DNA of 64,000 bases from Polychytrium aggregatum. Its lineage: Eukaryota; Chytridiomycota; Chytridiomycetes; Polychytriales. The notes under the pieces are model-generated. The model did no database searches, was not told where the DNA came from, and saw only the letters and a list, made by a program, of their open reading frames with translations. Made by a program: the position numbers and the translations under genes. Below are positions 21,783 to 35,628 of the stretch, piece by piece. Positions within the stretch are counted from its first letter, which is position 1. Every line of letters starts with the position of its first letter. The stretch is from positions 186,001 through 250,000 of the forward strand of contig NW_026516214.1 of NCBI RefSeq assembly GCF_025602895.1, given 5' to 3'.

Positions 21783-24700
21783 ATGAGCTTCTCCGACGGC
21801 TTCGACGCCCTGCTGGGCCAGCACCTCAACCGCAACCGCACCTCGGGCCAGCCCGACCCGGCCCAGCGCTGGACCTCTCTCATCGACAATCTCTTTGACG
21901 CTCTTGAGCAGCGACGTGCAAAAGGGTAGGCAGCTGCTCCTGCACCCAGATCCGACCGCCAGCGACGCCGCGTGCAGCTGCCCTAACTGAGCATATATGT
22001 TTATCCCGGAATCCTGCTTGCTTGCTCAGATTCAGCGCAGAAAAGAAAGGTATCGTTTCGCACCGATTCCAGCGTATCGCCGGGATGTCTGGTTGGCGTC
22101 GGCCGTGATCTCACGCTTCCGTCGTCGGCACCCAGACCACATCCTGCCCAAGACCGTCGACTACAAAACCCCCGAGTATCTTCGTGCCATTGCTGCGTGG
22201 CCCAAGAGCGATGAACCTGTCTTCGCCGATGTAGCAAGCGAGACGCACCAACTCCAGCCCCAGCAGACGCTGCAAGTTGAAGAGCCGCAATTCAATCGCG
22301 ACTGGCTGCTGAGGTGGGTCAGCCGGTCCCAGGCGCTGACAGAACCGACATCGACGATGAACGGCCCCTCGCCCTACTTGTGGCTTTGTGCCAGAGCAAA
22401 TCTGCTTCCTGCTGCCGGAACCACGATCCAGCCTGTGAATGAATAATCGCTCCCTGCTGATTGCTCTGCTTTGGTGCGCTCCATCCACAGACAGTGCGAG
22501 CACCATCTGGCCAATTTCGCCGAGGCCGATACGATGGATCCTCAGCAGCTTTGTATTGACATCTTCAACACTCTCAGATCAGACCAGTCTGGTATGTGCT
22601 GCATCGTTTGCCTCTGTCGGTCAAGCTCGGCCATCTCACCTTATCGTTCTTTGCCTTGCCAGACGACGAGATCCAGTCAAGTTTCTGCGATCTACTGGGC
22701 TTCAGCAACTTTGACTTTATTGGCAGTCTCATCACACAGCGGACGCTGATTATATCGAACATTGTGTCCGAGGTAGCCCCTGCACTTGTGCCAACCAAGG
22801 GACGGCGACCGTGCGCCGCCCCCCGATATGCCAGTAGCTGATACATGTATTCGCCTGCGATCCAGGCTCAGGGACGTTCACAGAAGGATCTGTTCCGAGA
22901 TGAGCAGCCAGAGGTCAAAAGCGACCAAGCTGCGACTCCACACCGGCCGGCATATGGCTCGCAAGTGACCGTGATGTCGCAGCACGAGAAGGTCGAGTTG
23001 AAACAGCAGCGAAAGGAGCAGAAGAAGAAAATGAAGATGGCCGCTGGTATGCATAGACTCGTTTGGCATTTATGCTATCGCCCGCATATCCAGCGGCTGA
23101 TGCTGATCCCTCACTTCCCACCGTGACAGTTGAGCCGAAGGTGGCTGATGCATCCAGTCTACTCGGCTTTGACGGCGACTACTTGCGAAGGGCTCGCGAA
23201 GAGCAGCTGGCCAATGCAGCTTCCGCTCCTCTGATTGTAAGTGTGTGGGCATATCACGATGTTGTCGAGCATCAAAACGGCACGGACACTGGCCGTACTA
23301 AAACGGCAACCACGACAGGAATCCACCAATATTCCCGAGCAGCCCAAGTACCCAAACATTTACAGCTCCGGATCCGGCGGTTCTATGCTCTCGACTTTCG
23401 GGACACGGTTTTCGCTCCCCGTGGGCAGCGTGCGCAACGAGTACAAGGTACGTCCCGCTTTCTTGTGGCATTTCGGTGCATCGGTGCATCAGTGCATCGG
23501 CGTATCGGTGCCCGGCTGATTTGGCCAATGTCTTCTTCTTCCAGGAATACGAAGAGATTGTCATTCCCGCGGGTCGCCCTAGCTATGTTCGCTCGACCGA
23601 GAAGGCCGTCCCCATTTCGTCTCTGGACGAGTATTCCCAGCGGGCATACAAAAGCTACAAAAGCCTCAATCGCGTGCAGTCGATTGTGTTCCCGATCGCC
23701 TTCCACACGAACGAAAATATGCTCGTCTGTGCTCCTACAGGCGCGGTATGTTATGCTCCTAATGTTTTGTCGCGGGGTTGATACCAGCCGTTGCATCGGT
23801 CTGGGCTAACCCTTCCTTCTGCTTTGATGGCCGATGTTAGGGTAAAACCGATATTGCCATGCTCACGGTCCTACGCACCCTCGCTCAATATCGAGTCGAT
23901 GGCCGGCTCCAAAAGAATGATTTCAAAATCGTTTACGTTGCCCCTCTGAAGGCTCTGGCGGCCGAAGTCGTCCGCAAGTTTTCTGGCCGAATCGGCGGCA
24001 GCGAGGACGAAGGCGGACTGGGCGTCGCCGTTCGAGAACTGACCGGTAAGGGCGGATCGTTGTCCGGATTGGGCAACGCATCTGGCTGCTTGCGGCTGCT
24101 TTGTCGACGGGCCATTGCCGCGATACGCAGACACGATCCACGAGGTCGCCGACTTTGAGCATCTGCGATTCTGACTGTGTCAACCATGTCCGTTGCCACA
24201 GGTGATATGCAGCTCACGCGAGCCGAGCTTGCGTCGACGCAGATGATTGTCACCACGCCTGAAAAGTGGGACGTTGTCACCCGAAAGGGAACCGGCGACA
24301 CAGAGCTCGCTCAAAAAGTGCGCCTGCTGATCATCGATGAGGTTCACCTGCTGCACGAAGATCGCGGTGCAGTCATCGAAAGCATCGTGGCGCGCACGCA
24401 GCGCCAGGTCGAGACCAGCCAGACCATGATCCGAATCGTCGGCCTCTCGGCGACCCTGCCCAACTATGTGGATGTTGCCCAGTTCCTAGGCGTCAACCCC
24501 TACCAGGGACTGTTTTACTTTGATTCTGGATTCCGTCCTGTCCCGCTGAAACAGAACTTTATCGGAGTCAAGGGCAAGGCTGGTGGCGCGACTTCAAAGC
24601 AGTACATGAACCAGGTCTGCTACGAGAAAGTGATCGAGTTGGTGCGCGATGGCCACCAAGTCATGGTGTTTGTGCACTCGCGCAAAGACACAGTCAAAAC

Positions 24701-27700
24701 TTCCATGATGCTGCGAGACGAGGCCCTCAACAATGGAGAAATAGGTGAGTCCCGTGTCCACGCGGCATCCTAACGCGGCATTGGCCTGCCCCAGAGTCAC
24801 TCACATCATCGATCCAAACTCCTTTCCCAGGCCTGTTTGATGCGTCGTCGGACCCACAGTATGCCTTTGCGCAGAAGAACGTGGCCAAATCGAAGAACAA
24901 GGAGTTGAAGGAGTTATTTGCGTCTGGATTCGGCATCCACCACGCAGGTATGTCCGTCGCCGACACGTATGATCCCTTCGCCCACCTTGGGGTCCGCTCA
25001 ATATTGAGCCATGCAGGGGACATGCTTTGATGTCGACTGAATCTGCGTCTGCTATTCTGTACTGACACGTGAACCGAATCATCGTTAACCGGGCTGGCCT
25101 GATTGACAGGCATGCTGCGTTCGGATCGTGGTCTGGTTGAGCAGTATTTCGAAAAGGGCTATATCAAGGCAAGCGTTGCTGCATCTACGACGGGCTACTG
25201 CACCTGCGCTGCACTATGGGCTGCTATACTCGTGTGCTGTGCAAGGCCACAAACCGACTGTTCATCAGATGCGCGGCAGCATCACTGATTCGATGGTATT
25301 TGGCCAACTTTTAGGTCCTGTGCTGTACCGCGACGCTGGCATGGGGTGTCAACTTACCGGCCTACGCAGTCGTCATCAAGGGCACGCAAGTCTACGATTC
25401 TACCAAAGGCGGATTCGTGGATCTGTCAATTCTGGACGTGCTCCAGATATTTGGTCGTGCTGGCAGGTAAGCGACAACTGCCCCGGCCAGTGCAGGCATT
25501 GCTTCGTGGCTCTGATGCTGTGTATGCTCGCGAGTGCTCGACTGGGTCTCAGAGCGGTGTGGGTGTGTCCGGTTCGCAACTCTTCCAGCCTTTGCTCCTG
25601 CCCGGCTGCAGTGTTGTACTGAAGTGTGCCCATCGCAACCGTCCTTGCTTTAGACCGCAATACGAAGACCTCGGCGAAGCCTTTATTGTGACGAGCCAAG
25701 ACAAGCTGAACCATTACGTGTCGGCGCTGACTCAGCAACACCCGATCGAATCGTGCTTTGCCCAACACCTCTTTGACAATCTCAACGCCGAAGTATCGCT
25801 TGGCACAGTGACGACTGTGGACGAAGCCATCCGCTGGCTGTCGTACACATATCTCTATGTCCGCATGCGCAAGAATCCGCTGCAGTACGGCCTGGATTGG
25901 AACGAAGTGCAGGAAGATCCTGTCTTGAACCGCCGCCGCCGCGATTTGATCACGGCCGCGGCCCGAACCCTCTCCAAGGCCCAGATGATCTACTTTGACG
26001 AAGCAACTGGGTATCTGACACCGAAGGACCTCGGTCGCATTGCAAGCAATTTTTACATCCGCCACGTTAGTATCGAGGTGTTCAACGAAATGATGCGCCC
26101 TGTGATGACCGAGGCCGACGTCCTCAGCATGATCAGCTTGAGCAGTGAGTTCGACAACATCAAGGTCCGCGAGGAGGAAGGCGGCGAAATGAAGGCGCTC
26201 GAGCACCAAAGTGTCTGTGTCGCCAAGGGCGGTACCGAAAACAGCCACGGCAAGACCAACATCCTGCTGCAGTCATATATTTCTCGAATCCCCATCCAGG
26301 ACTTTGCGCTGGTTTCGGACTCTGCCTACGTGGCTCAAAACTCGGCCCGTATCCTGCGCGCGCTCTTTGAGATTGCACAGAGCCGCAACTGGGGCCCCAC
26401 TTGCGCGGTGATCCTTTCGCTGTGCAAGTCTGTGGATCGACGCATGTGGTCGTTCCAGCACTCGCTGCTGCAGTTTGACTTGCCCTACGAAGTCGCAAGC
26501 AAGCTCGAGGCCATGGAGCATCCCCTGACGATCGAGGAGATGCGGGAAATGTCAGCCAACGATCTTGGGCAGCTCGTGCGCCACGGCAAGATGGGCGCAA
26601 CCATCGAGAAGTGCGTCCAGCAGTTCCCTCGCCTTGCGCTCGATGCTACGATTGCGCCAATCACCCGCACCGTCCTCCAAGTGTCTTTGAAGGTGACGCC
26701 GGACTTTGTCTGGAACCCCCGGGTCCACGGAGGTGTCGAGCCCTTCTGGATCTGGGTCGAGGACGCCGAAGTCGCCGAGATTCTGCACTCGGAATACTTC
26801 CTGATGACTCCGAAGCTCGCCAGCCAACCCCAGACGCTAAACTTTACGATTCCTGTGCCACGATCCGAGTCCACTGTGGACGAGCTGCCGCCCCAGATCT
26901 TCATCCGCGCCGTCTCGGACAAGTGGATCGGCTCCGAAACAGTCGTGCCGATCTCGTTCAAGCACCTGATCCTGCCGAGCCACAACCGCACGCCCCACAC
27001 CCAATTGCTAGATTTACAGCCCCTGCATATCTCGGCCCTGAACAATCCGATGCTCGAGGACATTTGCCGCAAGCGATTCGAGTACTTCAACCCTGTGCAG
27101 ACCCAAATCTTCCACACCCTCTATCGCACCAAGCACAATGTTCTTATCGGTGCGCCTACCGGCTCCGGCAAAACCGTTGCGGCTGAACTCGCCATGTGGT
27201 AAGTTCCTGGCTCGAGGCGTCGCTGGTGCTGATCTGTGGTGGGAGCATGACTGCCAATGCTCCTGTCGCCGCTAACAGAAGCTCGGACGATTTGCATCGT
27301 AGGGCGGCCTTCCGAGACAAGCCAAATTGCAAAGTCGTCTACATTGCGCCGCTGAAGGCGCTTGTGCGCGAGCGTGTTGCCGACTGGAGGGCTCGCCTCG
27401 TTGAGCCTATGGGCCGCAGCGTGGTGGAGCTGACCGGCGACGTAACCCCCAACATCCAAACCCTGATGCGCGGCGACATCATCATCACAACCCCCGAGAA
27501 GTGGGACGGCATCAGCCGCAGCTGGCAGAATCGCAGCTACGTCCAGAAGGTCTCGTTGGTGATTATCGACGAAATCCATCTGCTCGGCGCAGACCGCGGC
27601 CCGATTCTGGAGGTCATTGTGTCGCGCATGAATTACATTGCCAATCAAACGGGCGCTGGAATTCGTATCGTTGGACTCAGCACTGCACTGGCCAACGCCG

Positions 27701-30248
27701 GCGACCTTGGCGACTGGCTGGGCATCAAGGATGTCGGCTTGTTCAACTTTGAGCACTCTGTCCGTCCTGTGCCCCTTGAGATTTACATTGACGGCTTCCC
27801 TGGAAAGCACTGTAAGTGAATGGCATCAGCGGAGGCAACGAGAGAGTCACATGTGGCGCGGCCCGGTAGCAAGACTTGGCGCACAAGATTCTGTGCTCGC
27901 TGCTGGTTCTGCTGCAACCTCTGCTCGCCGGGATCGTTTGTTCTGCGACCTTGTGCGCCATCTCATCTGCGACGACCCTAACCCGCCGCGACTCGGGATC
28001 CTGCCCGGACGCTTCCACCCGCAGACTGCCCCAGGATGATCTCGATGAACAAGCCTACGTACTCTGCCATCATGACGCACTCCCCGACCCAGCCAGTGAT
28101 TGTGTTTGTGTCCTCCCGTCGCCAGACTCGGTTGACCGCGCGCGATCTGATTGCCTTCTGCGCCCTGGACGAGAACCCCCGTCGGTTCCTGAAGCTTGCA
28201 GAGGAGGACCTCGAGGGCATCCTGTCGCAGGTCAAGGACGCAGCGCTCAAGCTTTCCCTCGGATTCGGCATTGGGCTCCATCATGCTGGCTTGATCGAAG
28301 GCGATCGAAAGATTGTCGAGGAACTCTTTGTGAACAACAAGATCCAAATCCTGATTGCCACCTCCACCCTGGCTTGGGGAGTCAACTATCCCGCGCACCT
28401 TGTTGTCGTCAAGGGCACCGAGTATTTTGACGCCAAGACGCACGGCTATGTCGATTTTCCAATAACGGACGTGCTCCAGATGATGGGTCGCGCCGGCCGC
28501 CCTCAGTTCGACAATCACGGTGTTGCCTGTGTCTTTGTCCAGGACTCGAAGAAGAACTTTTACAAAAAGTTCCTTCACGAGCCCTTCCCGGTCGAGAGCA
28601 GTCTGCACAAGTGTCTGCACAACCACATCAATGCCGAGGTCGTTGGCGGCACCATCCGGTCCAAGCAGGACATGGTCGACTATTTGACATGGACGTACTT
28701 TTACCGGCGGCTGCACATGGTAAGTGAAGCCCATGAATGCGTTCCTTGTGGCCAGCATTCACAGACACATGGGCACTCGATCTGTGATTTGCTGAAAGGA
28801 ACTTGCTGAGAAGCAGCGTTCAGCGGAAACAGCGTTCGTGAAGCGTGTTACGTCTGCGCTACTTAGCTGCTGCATGCTTGCCAAGCTCACCAAAGCCATC
28901 GCCTCGCTGCTCCTGTCCGCGTTTCACTTGAACGCACCTCCCTTTGCTGCAGAATCCTGCATACTATGGAGTCGAGGACGTCTCGCCAGAGGGAATCAAC
29001 ATTTTCCTGTCGCGACTCGTCAACCGCATCCTGGAGGACCTGGCCAATGCAAGATGTATCGAGTTTGAGACGCCACTGGAGATGGTCCCGACAACATTCG
29101 GCAGAATCGCAAGCTACTACTACCTGGACTACCGCACGATGGACTTGCTGACCCGTCGACTGACAGACGGCTATCGCTTCACTGGCACAGACGAGCGCGA
29201 CCGCCCCGACGGCGACTTTGCAGCGCTGCTCCAGATCCTCTGCGATGTGCCTGAGTACGAAGAGCTTCCGGTGCGCCACAAGGAGGACGAATTGAACATG
29301 AGCTTTCAGGCGCTGCTGCCGATTCAGCTGGGCTCGATCAAGGCCCGGGGGCCGTTTGGAGGAATCCCACGCGTTCAGGGATTCGACAGCCCGCACTTCA
29401 AGTCCTTCCTGCTGCTCCAGGCACACTTGTCCCGCCTGTCGACGATGCCCTGCGCCGACTATTCGACGGACCAGATCTCGGTCCTTGACCAGGCAGTGCG
29501 TTTGATGCAGGCCATGGTTGACGTTAGTGCTGTCGAAGGCTTCTACAGCACGTCCTTGGGCGTGATGAACACGATGCAGTGCATCAAGCAGGCGCTGTGG
29601 CCACTGGATTCGACGCTGCTGCAGGTGCCCGGAATGACTGCCGAGGCCATCGCCAAGCTGGCTCGGCGCGGGATCAAAGATATCGAGACGCTCGCCCGGC
29701 TTCCGAACGACGATATTGGACAGGCCCTGCGCCAGAGCGGACTCGATACGGGAATGTACCAGGAAGCCGTCCGCATGGTCCACAACCTCCCGCTGCTCAA
29801 GATCACAGCAACAGTGGAGGGCGCGACGCAGTACGAGTCGCGCTGGGTGCTGAATCGCGACGAAGAGTACGAAATCCACATTCGATTTGACCGCGAGCGA
29901 CCGTACAAGACCAATGTCTGGAGCGGACAACAGGATTACAAGATCTCGTCGCCGCGGTTTCCCAAGGCTCAGTATGAGGGCTGGTGGGTCGTGCTCTCCG
30001 AAAGCGCGGACGAAAGCGTTGAGGGCCGCGAGCTGCTGGGTATGCGACGCGTGGCCGCTCCTCAAAGCAGCGACGGCCGCAACCGAGGCAGCTCGCAGTC
30101 GCAGAGCATGAGCACCTCGCTCCAGTTCACATCCCCAACGGAGCCTGGGGACTTTGAATATCGGCTGGACGTCGTGAGCGATGGCTACCGCGGCCTGGAC
30201 CGCAGCACCGTGATCAAGTTCACAGTCGCTGCGCGTCTCGGCGAATGA
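21783..30248 (+). CDS. SLH1: ASCC3/SLH1 tandem Ski2-like RNA helicase
   Basis: Motor of the ribosome-quality-control trigger complex that splits collided ribosomes; human ASCC3 also acts in alkylation repair. Seventeen exons, all phases consistent: 21783-21925, 22041-22313, 22491-22591, 22663-22772, 22866-23046, 23130-23236, 23319-23447, 23545-23745, 23841-24045, 24202-24744, 24831-24947, 25110-25168, 25315-25466, 25654-27198, 27303-27811, 28025-28719, 28953-30248. That gives 2121 residues (human 2202). Cassette 1: Walker A APTGAGKT (split by an intron), [37 protein letters not shown]. Then a Sec63-like unit with [19 protein letters not shown]. Cassette 2: [46 protein letters not shown], and a second Sec63 unit to the end. 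DEVH then DEIH, and the sequences around them, fit ASCC3/SLH1 better than BRR2. The intron after exon 12 uses a GC donor. Confidence 0.96.
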
Positions 30249-31166
30249 ATGCGAGGCTAATGCGGCCTGCTAGGAATATAGACGCTCGAGCAGCCTTTGC
30301 CACGGAGAAGCCGATTGAGGCGGCTCGCCTCCGACTAGGCCAGGGCGGAGAAGGAAAGGGGGTGGATGGCGCCATTTGCGTTGCACAGGTGTGACATCGA
30401 ATCGGGCGGTCGCGTCGCGGCGGAGGCCAATCCCTCCCGGACGGCCTTGCCAGCAGCGTGCCTGTGCAGCGACAGTGTCGCGTGTGTGTGGCGTCGCTCC
30501 TTTCTGGCTGGGCGCTGTGGCCGTGCGCCACCGTTTCAGAGTTAGTGCAATGTTCGATGTGCGCGTTTGTTCTGGGGGCGCTATTCCTGGTGGTGCTGGG
30601 CTCCCGCGCGGTCGCTGCGAGATCCTGCGGGGTCGCTGGAGTCGGCCTGGGCGGACGGCTTGGAGGCCGATGCGGCAGTCAGTCGAATGGCTTCGTCCCA
30701 TGCTCGGTGCATCTGCGCTGCCGTGCAGAGACCCAGCCAGGGTGGCCCCTTCGTGCTCTGTGCGATGGTCGCGCGGCGGCGTCTCTCCTTGCTTGCTCCG
30801 GCTGGGTTGCACTTGCCACACCCGCCTGTTGGAAAAGGCGTCCTCGCTTTCTGGGTGCACACGCCGCAGTTCGGCCCGCATGCACACACACACACACGCA
30901 GTACTTCCTGTGTGCTGCTCTCTCTCTCTCCCCTCGCCGCCTCTCGCCCCTTCTTGCCCGTTCTCGCCCCTTCTCGCCCCTTCTCGCCCCTTCTCGCCGC
31001 CGACCAGCCACGACTCCGGCCTGGGTCGATTGCCTCGACTTGCATCGTCATCTCCTTTCCCTCACCCGATCGCCATCTGCCAGCACTTGTCCCCGCCAAC
31101 CGTGCGATTACAGCACCCGATTTCCTCCTGCTGCTCCACCGCCCTGTCTGGCTGAAAGCAAGCCTC
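30249..31166. promoter_or_regulatory. Intergenic and 5' region of the BOI-like gene, pyrimidine-rich repeat
   Basis: 918 bp. It holds a short CA run (30883-30898) and a 10-bp tandem repeat TTCTCGCCCC (about five copies, 30951-31000) that is strongly pyrimidine-rich on the + strand, typical of a promoter or long 5' leader. Overlapping open frames of 250-330 codons across this stretch are compositional artefacts. Confidence 0.6.
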
Positions 31167-34100
31167 ATGGTTTCCCCGCAAAATCCCCCGCTTGTCGTAT
31201 TCGGCAAGCACACATTCGTGGCTGTACGTTTGCCATTCTGTCGGTCGTCGACCTCGTTCTCCGTCGCATGCAGCAGCCGCGGGCTGCCCACGCATCCCCA
31301 TCTGCAAGCGCACATGTGCTGTCTCAAGATTTACTGAGCAGAGCCTGGACCGCTGATCGGATCGGTGCTGGCCAGCCTCACGATCACGGCTCTTGCTATC
31401 CGACATGTTCGGTGCTTGCTGCAACCGGTCTCTTTCCCAGGATGAATCCGCTGGCTGGCTGATACCTCTGATGCCTGCATTGACCCTGTTCTCTCTGCCT
31501 CTCAACCTTGCCCTCGGTGTTTGCAGGAGGAGCCCGATGAAGTCAACTTTATGGTCGGCGAGCCGATCCTGGTCCTCGAAAAGGACGAATTGTTCGGCGA
31601 CGGCTGGTGGAAGGGCCGAAATCTTCGAGGCGAAGTCGGCCTGTTTCCTGCCAACTTCATCACCCCGGAAAATATCCGCAACGTCAGTATCCAGCCGCTC
31701 CTAGAAGTCAACGACGAGTGGCCCGACAGCCCAGCCGAGTCGGCAGCCGCTCGCCCAGCAAGCATCAAGCTCGCGGCGCCTGCTCGCGGCGCCAGCATCA
31801 ACAACCCTGTTGCCTATGTGAACTCGCTTCCGTCAGCCCAGCCCACCGATTGGTCGCCTCACCAGGTCCAGCAATGGCTCATCAGTACTGGCTACGCCAA
31901 TGTGACACGGATCTTTGTCGGTAGGTCAAAGCCCAAGCCCAAGCGCATGCCATTGCCCGGTTGCTTGCTTGCTTGCTGCCAGCCCCGCTGCGACTGCCAG
32001 CGCCTCCGCCCCGTCCCATACTCGAGTATTTCCGCCGGGCATAGATGGTGACCCCACGACCCTTTGAGTTGTGTGGCTGCACGCCATGGGCCGGTACAAT
32101 GGTGCCCTGCCTTGGTACCCCTCCCGTAGTTTGTGTTCCGCCACCCGGCTGTGCGCTGGGCTGTGTCCTGGCCGTCTCCGAGTCTGACATCCATCTCGTC
32201 GGTACACAGAAAACGCCGTCACTGGCGCCCAGCTGCTTCAGAGCACGCTGAATTCGCTGCGCGACCTCGGCATCGAGAGCTTGACCCTCCGGATCGACTT
32301 GATGCAAAGCATCGTGGAGCTGAAAAAGAAGTGCGAGCTAGGCCTATCTGAGTCGCGAACAGCGCTGCCAAGCGAAAGCGACCCGTCCTCAACACAGCCC
32401 CAGCATCTGTCGTACTCGTCTTCGCCGTCCCCACCACCACCGTCGAGAGTGGGAGCCGCCAAGGTACTGTCTCGGTGATGCTTGAGCTTTGCGCATGCAT
32501 TTGTGTGAATCTATCTGCCAGTGGGTGTGTTGGCGAGGGTGTGTCTTTGAGTGTGTGTGCTCCTGGTTGGCATGCTCGCATTTCGCCACTCATGCCATAT
32601 TGCACCGTTGCGTCCGATACGGATAACGCTGCGGATCGTTCGAATTGCCAGTCCGGCACCGACCCGCTGCTGCATCGACAGGCCTCAGCCATCTCCGAAG
32701 CCTTCACCCTCAGCGACTATCTGGACGCCAACAACACCCGTGCCTCTGGGTCGGATGCTCGCTGGAGTGGATCGACAGCCTCGGCGGGTGTTCCGCGATT
32801 TGACGCCTTTGACGACCCACACATACCCACACCCGACACTGCCGAGCCGTTCTTGTGAGTCAACATGTCGACAAGCCTGAGACCCTTGTGGACATCGCGA
32901 TTGCACTGCGCCCATCACTGCGCTCACTCGCACGCTCGTTGAGCAATGAGTGCAGCTAACTGAGACTGTATGTGCCCTGTAGCTACGACAGCAACCCGAG
33001 TCAGTCAAATAGCGGCGACTACTCGCTGGAGCCACCCTCACCCCGGTATCAGACCAATCGGCTCAGTACGGCCTCCATATCATCTCAGCCCCAGGTCGAA
33101 GGACTGCACGTAAACGTGCACGACTTTAGCAACACGGACTACGAGGGCCAACTGATGGTCAAGGTCGGAAACGAAGTCGTATGGAAGAAACGGTGGTGTT
33201 TGGTGATCGGAGACTCGATGTTCATCTTCAAATCCCAAGAGGTACGTGCTCAAATGCAGACACAGCCCCTGAAAGGCCCATGCACGGTGATCGGCTGGTC
33301 GAGCTCAGCGGCCCGTGAAGTCACCCGGAGCCTGAATATGATGGTCACTCGGCCACATTACACTGCGGGCAGGATGCACTGTGCTGCGCCTGGCAACTGG
33401 CTCTTGTGTACGCAACTGATTGCACATATCCCCCCTCTCCACCCGTCTCTAGAACAAGCATCCCATTCATGTCCTCACCCTTTCGGAAGGGTTCTCGATT
33501 TTGCCTGACGACGATAACAACAAAGCCAAGTTTGCCTTCAAAGTGACTCGACCCAGTACCTCGCCGTACAGGTTCTCCTGCGAAACCCAGATCGGTCTGA
33601 TTGGATGGATCAATGCTGTGGTCCGAGCCTCCCAACGCGGTAAGGTTTCCATCCCCCGTGGTCCGATGTTACTGCATTGATGAGATGACTCTGGAGGCTT
33701 GCCAGTACTGGGATGTGTCGCTCATGATTGGACGGACTGCAGCGCTGACCATGCTTCATTTGTCCGTGTCGTGACCGGGCTCATGCTGGCCCGCTTCCTT
33801 CGGCGACGCGTTGCAACTGCAGCTCCCAAGCACGGTCCGGTGGCCCTCGTTCCAATCCAATCCAAGGAGTCTAGCCGGCCCAACTCTGGCCAAGAAGACC
33901 CGAGCGAAAAGTTCGCGGCAATCCAAATCCAGACCCCGCGACTCAACCAAGCAACTGTCCGAGGCACACACACGGTCTCGGTCCTGTCGCACCAGGAGCT
34001 TCCAAAGGCGAAATACTTTCCATCAACCCGCCGCCCTTCGCTCCAGACCGACGCTCTGATGCTTGGTGACGGTGGTGCCACCCCGCAGATGCCGACACAA

Positions 34101-34526
34101 GCCCCCAGAGCCGTTTACCGCGGCACGCCGTCTCCCAGCTTTGCGTCCCTACCGATGAGCCGCTCTGTGAGCCACGAGGCCTCTGGCTTCGGCAGTCTGT
34201 CGCTGACCCGCTCTCTCAACAGTGGGTCCCCTGTGTCAGGCCTTCGTTCCAACCCTTCGCCTCGTAGCGCCTATCCGATCGCCAGCAGCACCAGCGCATC
34301 GCCCATCCCATCGACTCTCTCTCCCAACGGGCTGTCGTCATCGCCAAACACACAAAAGTCCTTCATCGGCACCGGGCGCATCCACGAGGCCGGCCGCGAC
34401 ACCATTTCGAGCCGCGGCAGTCGCGCAAGCCACGGCAGTGGCGGCGATAGCTCGCCGCTGTCGACGTTTGCTAATTATACGCGCTACTTCACCAGTCGCT
34501 CCAACGACTCGCACCATGGATCGTAA
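31167..34526 (+). CDS. BOI1/BOI2/Pob1-like scaffold: SH3-SAM-PH
   Basis: Cell-cortex scaffold of the fungal Boi/Pob1 type, linking Cdc42, formin and exocyst at growth sites. Exons 31167-31223 (tentative), 31527-31920, 32210-32463, 32682-32854, 32983-33241, 33453-33639, 33823-34526. SH3: EEPDEVNFMVGEPILVLE...GDGWWKGRNLRGEVGLFPANFI. SAM spans exons 2-3: DWSPHQVQQWLISTGY ... LRDLGIESLTLRIDLMQSI. PH spans exons 5-6: YEGQLMVKVGNEVVWKKRWCLVI ... QIGLIGWINAVVRAS. A Ser/Pro-rich tail of about 235 residues ends the protein. The tentative first exon supplies GKHTFVA directly before EEPDE, which lacks the ALYDYxA strand expected of an SH3. A tiny exon in 31224-31526 may be missing from my model. Confidence 0.87.
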
Positions 34527-35628
34527 CATTGGCAGCGACGTATCTGCTACTGCCTCCTGAACTGCAGCCTTGCAGCCAAAGAGCCTCTTACCTTCGACAA
34601 TAGCTCCCCCCCTCTGACTCGAACCTCATTATGTCTGTGTTGAACTCCTGTTCTACGCAACCCAACCCGAAACCCAAAACCCGAAACCCGAAACCGGATA
34701 TCCGAAACCCGACGACCGAACCTCTTGTCCTTATGACCAAACTCAACTGAACCTAGCCCTGGGTTCAATCCCTCTCGTCTTCTTCCGCAACCTCTTTTGC
34801 TCTTTGGTCGGGCTTTTCTTACCACATCTCCGAGGTCTAATACGATCTCTATCGTTCTTCACCTACTTCTCTGCCACACTTTGCTTGTCTTTATTTAGTT
34901 CTTGCAGAACCCCGCAGCATGCTGTCGGATCAGTGAGGGCCGAATGACAGTCTCCTCTGTCTCTCTATCCCCCCCCTTCCCTTGCAAGCCCTTTGGCTTT
35001 CTCCCTCGCAGTCATTCGTATTTACTCGTCCCGCTGGCTCCAGATCGGGAGTCGGCGTAAGCGAGCTGTATTTTGGGTTGTTCTCAGTGCCTTGCTTCCT
35101 TTCGTGTCGGCTTGTGCCGCTCTCGCTGTGCTTCCGATCGCTTCTGCTCTTCCTCTCACGCTGCTTGCTTGCTTTTGTCATTCCTTTGAAAGTGTATATT
35201 TCAACATAGAAACGGGCTTTCAGGGGACTTCTGTCCTCTGATAGCCTTGATGGCTTTTGTCGTGGACTCGGACGCGTTGAACCAGCTTCGACCGCGCACA
35301 TCCACCACCGCCAGCTCGGTCGTGCCAACAGAATACACCAGTTTTTTTTTACGGCGCCCATGGACTGAAACGGGAGACTGCTTCTGTAGCTGTCGGTAGT
35401 GTATCCGTGATTCACGGCCGTTGATGCCAGAGAAGGCGGGGACTGTTCCATTGACTGTAAGTTGTATTAGGTCAAGGCCCAGTGCCTGTCACAAAACGAT
35501 CAGCCATCACAAAGAATGGCTCGGGTAGGAAAGCTAGAGCGCAAGCAACTGCCACTCACGGCGGCCACATCGCTGCCGAAAATCAAGCACGCACGACCAG
35601 AGCACAGTCATCCAAATGCAACGCACAA
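34527..35628. other. Intergenic, convergent 3' ends
   Basis: 1.1 kb between the BOI-like gene (+) and the PP4 catalytic gene (-). Contains degenerate CCGAAAC-type repeats at 34665-34720 and a T8 run near 35342. No gene or RNA supported. Confidence 0.55.

Noticed and set aside
21783-30248. BRR2 (U5 snRNP helicase) as the identity of the large helicase
   Set aside because: The N-terminal region lacks the BRR2 PWI-like domain. The second cassette has an intact Walker A (GAPTGSGKT) and [12 protein letters not shown], unlike the degenerate second cassette of BRR2. Segments such as [17 protein letters not shown] match ASCC3/SLH1.
30270-31505. Several 200-330-codon open frames on both strands
   Set aside because: They overlap each other in low-complexity CT-rich sequence upstream of the BOI-like gene and have no domains, codon signature or splice logic.
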